Of a stretch of DNA of 64,000 bases, positions 57,780-64,000 are shown piece after piece (positions within the stretch are counted from its first letter, which is position 1; every line of letters begins with the position of its first letter). Made by a program: the position numbers and the translations under genes. Under the pieces are notes generated by a model. The model was not told the origin of the DNA. It saw only the letters and a program-made list of their open reading frames with translations, and ran no database searches. Origin of the DNA: Paracholeplasma vituli (lineage in GTDB: Bacteria > Bacillota_I > Bacilli_A > Acholeplasmatales > UBA5453); assembly GCF_025446935.1 (NCBI RefSeq), contig NZ_JAOEGN010000001.1, positions 143,090 to 207,089 on the forward strand, written 5' to 3'.

Positions 57780-60700
57780 ATGAAGAAAAGCTTAAAAGTT
57801 TTCATGTTACTATTAGCTATTTTCTCAACAGCATTGTTAGCCGCTTGTACAAAAGAAGCCGACACAACACTTGCTGACGCTAAAGCAGCACTTGCTATGA
57901 CTTTCCAATCAGGCGATAGTGCAGCATCAGTAACAAAAGATTTAACTTTACCAACCTCTGTTGGCGAAGTTACAATCGCATGGACATCCAGTGCACCTGC
58001 AGTCATCGCGAATGACGGTAAAGTCACTAGACCAAATGCAGATACAGTAGTAACCTTAACCGCAAAATTAACATATAAAGGGAATGACGATCAAAGAACG
58101 TTCCAAGTTACTGTTAAAGCTGCTGTACCTACAGGTCCAACTGAAGCCGAAAAAGCAGCGGCAGTCGCAGCTCTTAGAGCATTATATACAGCAACACTTG
58201 AAGACGTTGAATATGAAGTCGTCGCTGACCTTAACCTCGTAAGCACTGTTGATTCCAACACAGTTACTTGGGTTTCTGCGAATACTGCAGTCATCGCAAA
58301 CGATGGTAAAGTTACGCGTCCAGCATTCAACATTGATGGTGGTATTACTGTTAAATTAACAGCAACCATCACTGTTAAAGGTGAAGCTGTTGAAGTTGAA
58401 TTCTTCGCATTCGTAAAATGCTTAGAAAAATCCTTACAACAAACTTTACAAGAAGCAGTCAACATGGGTGCAGCATTCACATCTGACATCGCAACTGTTG
58501 GTATTACTTCTAACCAAACATTAAACGCTACAGTAACTTATGAAAGTGTTGTTTATGATATCGTTTGGACATCAAGCAATCCTGCAATCATCGGTAATGA
58601 TGGTAAAGTTACTCGCCCTGCAATCGGTCTTGATGACGCTATGGTTACTTTAACCGCTACCATCACTAAAGATGGTGTCAGCGCATCCAAAGACGTAGAA
58701 TTCAAAGTTCTATCTTACAAACCAAGTAGAGCTTTCAACACAATCGCAGAAGTGTATGAAGGCGAAGGCAGAGCTAAAGATGGCGAATACATTAAAGTAT
58801 TAGGCGTTAAAGTCTTAGGTAAGATCAATGATGGTATCTTCGTTCACGATGGTACAACTGTTCTTTACATCTATGACAGCACAAAAGTCATTTACAATAA
58901 CCTCGTAATCGGTAATGTTTACGATATCGAAGGTGAATTTGACATTTACTTCTCGTCTCCGCAAATCAGACATGCAAGCCCTAACGCGTTAACTGCAGTC
59001 GCTTCAACTAAAGAAGTTGGCGCATTAACTCCACAAAACAAAGTTTACTCAGAATTAATTGATTCGTTAAGCTTACCTACTAACCCTAATGAATTACAAT
59101 TCAAGTTTGAATACACTCGTTTCACTGCTAAAGTGATCGTTGATGGACAAGAAGGCGCTACATCAAGCTATAAATATTGGTTAGTTCCTGCTGATTACAC
59201 AAAGACAACCGTTATTAAGACTATCAATGGCGGTAAAGCAATCGAATACGAAACCAAGCATGTTGCTAACATTTACTACCAATCCAATGACGAAGCATTT
59301 GCATCCTTAAATGGTAAAGTTGTCACAATCAACTTCTTATTCTATGGATATAGATCTGACCGTTATGTATGGTATGGAAACTTCTTCGGATCATTAGAAG
59401 ACATTGAAATCCAATTTGCTAACGACGCTGAAGCTATGCAAGCAGCTAAGACTAACTTAGAAGCTTCAATTCCTACAATCGTTCCTGCAGCTACTACATT
59501 AACACTTCCTACAGCATTATTTGGGACAACCATCACTTGGGCATCCAATAATGAAGCAGTCATCAACCCTACAACAGGCGTTGTTACTCCAGTTGCAGGC
59601 GTTCAAACATCTGTAACACTAACAGCAACCATTAACAAGGGTACTGAAACTGCAGTGGTTGTTCCAATTATAGTTAAAGTCGGAGAAATCCCTCTATCAA
59701 CACTAGCACAAGTTGTTGCAGCAGCAAATAGTTCAACCCAACTTTATAAAGTTCAAGGTGTTGTAACAGCTTCTGAGTACTACAGAACATACTTTATTCA
59801 ATCAGGTGATGTTGGTATCGCAGTCTACACTGGAGACGCAACTATGTTAGCTACATTAAAAGCAAATATTGGCAAGATGGTTGAAGTTGTGGGTACAAGA
59901 GATACCTTCAATGGATTAAGACAAATTAAAGCAACAGAAGTCAAAGCAATCTCAGGAACAGAAACAATTACACCAGTTAACGCTGATGAAGTTGTATTAG
60001 ACGCAACAGCTATGTTACCTTACCAAGGTAGATTAGTTTCTATGACTGGATTAAAGGTAACCGCTCGTACTGCAGACTCATATAATAACGTAACATTAAC
60101 CCTTACACAACTATCTTCAAACAAGACAATTTCTATGAAGTGGGACTCGCGTACTGCATTAAGCACAGAAGCAGCAGCCGTTCTTGCTGGATTAGTTGTT
60201 GACAAAGTCGTTAACATTACAAACGTTATGGCTTGGAACAATAACCCTTACTTCTACTTCACGGATTCAACAGCGATCACCGAAGTTGCAGTAACTGATC
60301 AAGATAAAGCGAATGCAGTTGCAGCCGCTTTACCTAAGACTATTACATTATCTGCAGCAGGTGCAATCGAATTACCTGCAACAGGTGCAGATGGAACAAC
60401 TATCGTTTATGCATTAAAGAATGCTGAAGATGCAAACAAAGCATTAATCGACTTAACAGCTAAAACAGTGACTATGCCTGCTGAAGGCCAAGTTACCGTT
60501 GTATTGGTTGCAACAGTTACATTAAATGACAAGACTGCAACAGCAGAAATCTCTGTTAAGCTTGGTGTAGCAGCTGAAACTACAGTAACAGCTTCTTATA
60601 CAGGCGCAACAACTAATATGACAGCTGATAATAATGCTACAGCTATTAAATTAGATCCTGCTATCTTCAATGTTGTAAGTACATTGAGAGGCGTAAACCC

Positions 60701-61004
60701 GATTCATGTAGGTTTAAACACTTCTGGACAAATCAGACTTTACAATAGTTCAGATACAGTTGGTAATACACTAACCATTTCGATAGCATCTGAATACAAA
60801 ATAACAAGTGTAGAATTTGTATTTGGAGCAACAGTCTCGAATGCCTTAATCATGACAGGTACGACTGAACAGCTAAATGGTGCACTAACTGCAAGCGGAA
60901 CCCTTACTTATTCAGGATTAGATGTAAGTCAATTCTCTATTCAAAATAAAGGAACTGCGCAAATTTATATCTTATCCATAAAGATTACTTACGCTGCTAA
61001 ATAG
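57780..61004 (+). CDS. Large lipoprotein with bacterial Ig and OB-fold repeats
   Basis: 1074 residues. Lipobox LLAAC (Cys23). At least four aBig_2-type Ig repeats, three near the N-terminus sharing the NDGKVTRP motif (about 80, 175, 270) and one with TTITWASNNEAVINP (about 575). Between and after them lie OB-fold-like domains as in YhcR (about 315-400; about 635-830, QLYKVQGVVTASEYY, FIQSGDVGIAVYTG), which bind nucleic acid or sugars in known relatives. It follows the solute-binding lipoprotein by 54 bases, with AGGAGG before the ATG. I infer a surface-binding or capture role. Confidence 0.75.
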   Translation: MKKSLKVFMLLLAIFSTALLAACTKEADTTLADAKAALAMTFQSGDSAASVTKDLTLPTSVGEVTIAWTSSAPAVIANDGKVTRPNADTVVTLTAKLTYKGNDDQRTFQVTVKAAVPTGPTEAEKAAAVAALRALYTATLEDVEYEVVADLNLVSTVDSNTVTWVSANTAVIANDGKVTRPAFNIDGGITVKLTATITVKGEAVEVEFFAFVKCLEKSLQQTLQEAVNMGAAFTSDIATVGITSNQTLNATVTYESVVYDIVWTSSNPAIIGNDGKVTRPAIGLDDAMVTLTATITKDGVSASKDVEFKVLSYKPSRAFNTIAEVYEGEGRAKDGEYIKVLGVKVLGKINDGIFVHDGTTVLYIYDSTKVIYNNLVIGNVYDIEGEFDIYFSSPQIRHASPNALTAVASTKEVGALTPQNKVYSELIDSLSLPTNPNELQFKFEYTRFTAKVIVDGQEGATSSYKYWLVPADYTKTTVIKTINGGKAIEYETKHVANIYYQSNDEAFASLNGKVVTINFLFYGYRSDRYVWYGNFFGSLEDIEIQFANDAEAMQAAKTNLEASIPTIVPAATTLTLPTALFGTTITWASNNEAVINPTTGVVTPVAGVQTSVTLTATINKGTETAVVVPIIVKVGEIPLSTLAQVVAAANSSTQLYKVQGVVTASEYYRTYFIQSGDVGIAVYTGDATMLATLKANIGKMVEVVGTRDTFNGLRQIKATEVKAISGTETITPVNADEVVLDATAMLPYQGRLVSMTGLKVTARTADSYNNVTLTLTQLSSNKTISMKWDSRTALSTEAAAVLAGLVVDKVVNITNVMAWNNNPYFYFTDSTAITEVAVTDQDKANAVAAALPKTITLSAAGAIELPATGADGTTIVYALKNAEDANKALIDLTAKTVTMPAEGQVTVVLVATVTLNDKTATAEISVKLGVAAETTVTASYTGATTNMTADNNATAIKLDPAIFNVVSTLRGVNPIHVGLNTSGQIRLYNSSDTVGNTLTISIASEYKITSVEFVFGATVSNALIMTGTTEQLNGALTASGTLTYSGLDVSQFSIQNKGTAQIYILSIKITYAAK

Positions 61005-61017
61005 TTTTCAATAATTG

Positions 61018-61055
61018 AATAAAAAAAGGTATGCATTCATTTGCGTACCTTTTTC
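61018..61055 (+). terminator. Terminator of the large lipoprotein gene
   Basis: GGTATGCA and TGCGTACC (one wobble) form a stem between A and T runs, ending the transporter operon. Its symmetry would also work on the minus strand. Confidence 0.75.
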
Positions 61056-61094
61056 TACCATAATTGAAGCATTTCTTTGTATCTATCACTAATG

Positions 61095-61103
61095 TGTTAT
61101 AAT
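61095..61103 (+). promoter_or_regulatory. Extended -10 promoter of the nuclease lipoprotein gene
   Basis: TGTTATAAT (TATAAT at 61098-61103), 35 bases before the ATG. A GAAGGAGA ribosome site follows. Confidence 0.6.
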
Positions 61104-61137
61104 GATTATGCTAATATTTTCGAAGGAGAATGATTGA

Positions 61138-62766
61138 ATGAAAAAAATATTACCGATTCTAGCCCTGATGCTCATCACATTAGCGGGCTGTGTATCAACC
61201 CCCCAAAAAATTCTACCCGATTTATTTGGACTAAATACGGCACAAGTAGAAGAACTTCTCAATGATGAGAAAATAGATTTTGAAATTCAAGAATCCAACG
61301 ATTTTTCCAAGAAAGACAACATTTTTGTTCGCTATGTGGATAGGGTTGCCGGAGATGAATTACCAAAAGGTGAAAGAGCGATTGTTGAAATCAACGTTCA
61401 TCGCTTACCTGATTTAACAGGCAAAACCGAAAATGAAATCATCGAACTGTTTAATGTTTTAAAGAAAACAATCTCAACTACTTTCGATGAAGGTAATAAC
61501 GATTTTGCTAACCTAACTTGGTCTGGTTATGTCGACTATGAAGTAGGTAAGAAAATTTCTGAAATCACGGATAAGAATATCGCAATCAAAATCGCGATCA
61601 ATAACCTAACAACTCTACCTGATTTATCTGGTAAAAACATTCATCAAATTGAACGTGAACTTACAGCACTTTTCGTTGAATATGAGTTTGTCTATGTCCA
61701 AGATGATACAAAAGAAGCCGATACATTCAATAGTTATGTAGATTATGAAGCTGGAGATGCGATTGATGATGGCACTAAAGTAACAATTAATTTATATACC
61801 AATAGCTTCATTGACGCTGAAAAATCGCTATTCATTTCCAAGTTTTGGGATAATGGCGGTAAAAACAAAGCTGTAGAAATTTATAACCCACTGACTTCCG
61901 ATATCAACTTAGCAGATTATTCCTTAGCGATTCTTTCAAATGGATCATTATTACCAACTGAAACCATTCAATTAACTGGTGTGATTGAGGCAGGATCCAC
62001 CTACATCATCGCTAACCCGGAAGGTAACCGTAGCATTCTAACCAAAGCAGGTCTATCTTCAACTAAATTGGTTTTCGACGGTAACGATGTTATTCAATTA
62101 CGATACAAAAATCAAACCTATGTCGATATCATATCTACGATTGGTTCAACCGTATTCTCATTGACCAACGAAGTCTACATCAGACAAGCAAACATCACCG
62201 CTGGACAACGTCGATTCAGTTTTGAGCAATGGGATGAATACATTCCAACATTTGTTCAACCATTTGGGACACATCCTTACGCTAGACCTGAGTCTTTCAG
62301 TATTGACATGCAATTTGCAGGTAGAGAGTTTGGCAATCCACTCGGTGGAATGGTTCAAGTCACCTTTATTCGCGTCGCGGATGGCGATACTGCGTACTTT
62401 ACCCCTGGATTTGAAGACAATGCACGTATCCGTTTTATCGGTGTCGATACACCTGAAACCAATCCTGAAGTTCAACCTGGTGGTTTAGCTGCGAAAGCTT
62501 ATACCGAAAATGCTTTAAAGAACGCTTCTGTAATCTATCTACAAAGTGACCCATTTACTGCATGGATTGATACGTACGGTAGACATATTGGCTATGTTTG
62601 GGCAGATGGTGTGATGTTAAACTATGAACTCGTGAAGTTTGGACATTCAGCGAATTACATGAGCACAGAGAACAAACTTGTTTATGAGAACCGTTATATT
62701 TACAGATGGTTCCAAGATGCTGAACAATATGCCAAAGACAATAAGTTAGGTATTCATGGTCTATAA
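61138..62766 (+). CDS. Lipoprotein with three PASTA domains, LTD domain and thermonuclease domain
   Basis: 542 residues. Lipobox ITLAGC (Cys18). Three PASTA-like repeats (about 25-90, 91-158, 159-226; LPDLTGKTENE, LPDLSGKNIHQ), then a lamin-tail/LTD-like beta domain (about 232-345, KAVEIYNPLTSDINLADYSL), then a thermonuclease (SNase) domain (about 400-540). The SNase active-site residues are all present: VADGDT, RFIGVDTPE and DTYGRHIGY. It should cut extracellular DNA/RNA at the cell surface, with the other domains for attachment. It has its own promoter, and its stop overlaps the next ATG (TAATG). Confidence 0.88.
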   Translation: MKKILPILALMLITLAGCVSTPQKILPDLFGLNTAQVEELLNDEKIDFEIQESNDFSKKDNIFVRYVDRVAGDELPKGERAIVEINVHRLPDLTGKTENEIIELFNVLKKTISTTFDEGNNDFANLTWSGYVDYEVGKKISEITDKNIAIKIAINNLTTLPDLSGKNIHQIERELTALFVEYEFVYVQDDTKEADTFNSYVDYEAGDAIDDGTKVTINLYTNSFIDAEKSLFISKFWDNGGKNKAVEIYNPLTSDINLADYSLAILSNGSLLPTETIQLTGVIEAGSTYIIANPEGNRSILTKAGLSSTKLVFDGNDVIQLRYKNQTYVDIISTIGSTVFSLTNEVYIRQANITAGQRRFSFEQWDEYIPTFVQPFGTHPYARPESFSIDMQFAGREFGNPLGGMVQVTFIRVADGDTAYFTPGFEDNARIRFIGVDTPETNPEVQPGGLAAKAYTENALKNASVIYLQSDPFTAWIDTYGRHIGYVWADGVMLNYELVKFGHSANYMSTENKLVYENRYIYRWFQDAEQYAKDNKLGIHGL

Positions 62767-63515
62767 TGAAAATTTTCGCTAGAATTGTCTATGCCTTATT
62801 CATGGTCACCCTATTTTGGTTTACGCTTAATACAGCGTCCAATATGGTTACCGAAAGGTATATTGATGAGTATGTCATTCCAGATTTAGAAAGCACTGAT
62901 CCCGATTACTTATACTTTTATAACTCCGTACCAACCTATAATCATAGAACACCCCTTTACAGTTTAGACACTGAAAACCTATCTGTTAGATTCTTTGAAG
63001 TCGTTGTTAAAAAAGGCAACGCTTTAGACGAATATGTGTATGTGTTATTTCATAAACGTGATGGATTTGATAATACCTTAGATCATTATCTAAAGATTGA
63101 AGGATTTACTGACCAACCGATTGAATACGCACAGGGACAAATCTATGATGTATTGGTCATGGTTAACTTAGAACAAGTCTATATTCCAAAGTCACTGATT
63201 GAAAACAACTTAAACAAAGTGTGGTCGATTATGACTGTATCGGAAGTAGAGGATGTCGAAGATGAAACTGTATTTTCATTCACACCGACACAAGAAAAAC
63301 CATTTGAAGTGAAGGCTGCTTTACTAGAATATCAAGAAACCCATGGTGAATTACCAAAGAAGGAACTTGAATCCAATCAAATATATTATTATGCACAACC
63401 TGATTACTCGAAGTACTTTATTGTATATACCACAGCGTTAAGCATTTATGGCGTTGTTTTCGCAGTTTCACTGATTGGCTTAATGGTGTATGATTTAAAA
63501 AGGAAAAAAGCCTAA
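62766..63515 (+). CDS. Two-TM membrane protein of unknown function
   Basis: 249 residues: a hydrophobic segment at about 6-24, an outside domain of about 190 residues rich in aromatic and acidic residues, and a second segment at about 219-241 followed by a basic tail DLKRKKA. No family is recognised. Translation is coupled to the nuclease lipoprotein, so it may help it or anchor a complex. Confidence 0.65.
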   Translation: MKIFARIVYALFMVTLFWFTLNTASNMVTERYIDEYVIPDLESTDPDYLYFYNSVPTYNHRTPLYSLDTENLSVRFFEVVVKKGNALDEYVYVLFHKRDGFDNTLDHYLKIEGFTDQPIEYAQGQIYDVLVMVNLEQVYIPKSLIENNLNKVWSIMTVSEVEDVEDETVFSFTPTQEKPFEVKAALLEYQETHGELPKKELESNQIYYYAQPDYSKYFIVYTTALSIYGVVFAVSLIGLMVYDLKRKKA

Positions 63516-63536
63516 AAAAGGCAAATAAAGCGTAAT

Positions 63537-63580
63537 AAAACCCAATCTCAATGGACGTTATCCAAAAGATTGGGTTTTTT
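63537..63580 (+). terminator. Terminator at the end of the nuclease operon
   Basis: AAAACCCAATCT (63537-63548) pairs with AGATTGGGTTTT (63567-63578), followed by more T. It works on both strands. Confidence 0.9.
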
Positions 63581-63636
63581 GTTTACTAAGAAAGTTCGTC
63601 TTTTATTGTTCACTTATCGAATATAGACTCTATAAG

Positions 63637-63727
63637 TTTTATAAAAATTTCTATAAAATGGTCATTTAAACGTCTTCTTTTTACTTTCTCTATATAATTA
63701 AAATATCATATAAAATATATATTTTAT
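63637..63727. repeat. Possible left end of the TnpB element
   Basis: TTTTATA (63637-63643) and TATAAAA (63652-63658) form a hairpin, and an 18-bp perfect palindrome lies at 63710-63727. IS200/IS605 left ends carry such hairpins instead of inverted terminal repeats. The true boundary is not visible. The rest of 63516-63771 is AT-rich with no other gene. Confidence 0.35.
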
Positions 63728-63737
63728 GAGTCATTTA

Positions 63738-63746
63738 TGGTATAAT
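63738..63746 (+). promoter_or_regulatory. Extended -10 promoter of tnpB
   Basis: TGGTATAAT (TATAAT at 63741-63746), 26 bases before the ATG, with AAGGAGG ribosome site between. Confidence 0.55.
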
Positions 63747-63771
63747 TTAAGTAGAAAGGAGGAATCCATTT

Positions 63772-64000
63772 ATGTCTTATAAAGCCCTAAAAACTAGACT
63801 CTATTTGAATCCTAATCAACATCATTTTCTCTTATCCTTAATGCGTGCTTCTAGAAGTTTATACAATCAAGCACTTTATAATGTTAGACAACATTTCATC
63901 CAAACCCAAAAATACTTACCCTATAACGAAAACTATAAGCTACTAAAAGATAGTGAGCATTATCGTTACTTAAGTACTACTCAAGCTCAAATGGTTATTC
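63772..64000 (+). CDS. tnpB: IS200/IS605-family TnpB (OrfB), N-terminal part
   Basis: 76 codons visible before the right edge. The N-terminus TRLYLNPNQHHFLLSLMRAS and SRSLYNQALYNVRQ is the helix-turn region of TnpB/OrfB proteins, RNA-guided nucleases related to Cas12. The active site and the omega RNA, which overlap the 3' end, are outside the window. Whether the copy is intact is unknown. No tnpA lies upstream, so it is an OrfB-only element if nothing follows on the right. Confidence 0.8.
   Translation, partial: MSYKALKTRLYLNPNQHHFLLSLMRASRSLYNQALYNVRQHFIQTQKYLPYNENYKLLKDSEHYRYLSTTQAQMVI

Overview
The window looks like a chromosomal segment of a low-GC, wall-less-type Firmicute relative, most like an Acholeplasma (Mollicutes, Acholeplasmatales). 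The case is a low-GC genome, the standard genetic code (TGA is a real stop, for example rsmA at 26251 and the HD hydrolase at 27573, so this is not a UGA=Trp Mycoplasma), many lipoproteins, a CpoA/DGS-like glycolipid glycosyltransferase, and a Bacillus-like origin order. No murein genes are visible, but the window is too small to prove a wall is absent. The genus is inference.

The replication origin is at about 42.7-43.0 kb. Left of it nearly everything is on the minus strand (dnaA, dnaN, yaaA-recF-gyrB-gyrA and onward). Right of it everything is on the plus strand (rpmH, rnpA, yidC, khpB and onward). Genes therefore run with replication; the only clear exception is the HIT gene at 29595.

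Layout, left to right. 1-1.5 kb: end of a surface-polysaccharide locus (epimerase, sugar transferase, winged-helix/Rossmann regulator). 1.6-8.0 kb: accessory island with two tandem tyrosine recombinases (one lacking catalytic residues), an HTH-ImmA/PIN toxin-antitoxin-like operon with a frameshifted small third gene, and a three-gene TIR / membrane / TIR module that looks like an uncharacterised immune system. 8.1-14.5 kb: glmU, glmM and glmS plus a membrane NDP-sugar dehydratase, which together make UDP-GlcNAc and probably a 6-deoxy-4-keto derivative for the polysaccharide. 15-20.4 kb: purA, glnA, a Sel1-repeat membrane protein and a flavin-binding protein. 20.4-29.4 kb: mfd, pth, prs, ispE, rsmA, rnmV, an HD hydrolase and pduL. 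29.6-34 kb: hit, a two-component system, and serS under a T-box riboswitch, then a decayed gene. 34-43 kb: gyrA, gyrB, recF, yaaA, dnaN, dnaA and oriC.

43-51.5 kb holds rpmH, rnpA, yidC, khpB, a papain-like peptidase relative, a small membrane protein, rmuC, a GT4 glycosyltransferase, asnS and a MATE exporter. 51.5-63.5 kb is an uptake locus: a CUT1-type ABC transporter behind a regulated leader (two promoters, a cre-like palindrome, a 31-codon leader ORF whose stop lies in a terminator hairpin), a solute-binding lipoprotein, a giant Ig/OB-fold lipoprotein, a PASTA-LTD-thermonuclease lipoprotein and a membrane protein. This suggests extracellular polymer, possibly nucleic acid, foraging. The right edge cuts into a TnpB-type (IS200/IS605 OrfB) gene.

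No rRNA, tRNA or CRISPR array was seen.
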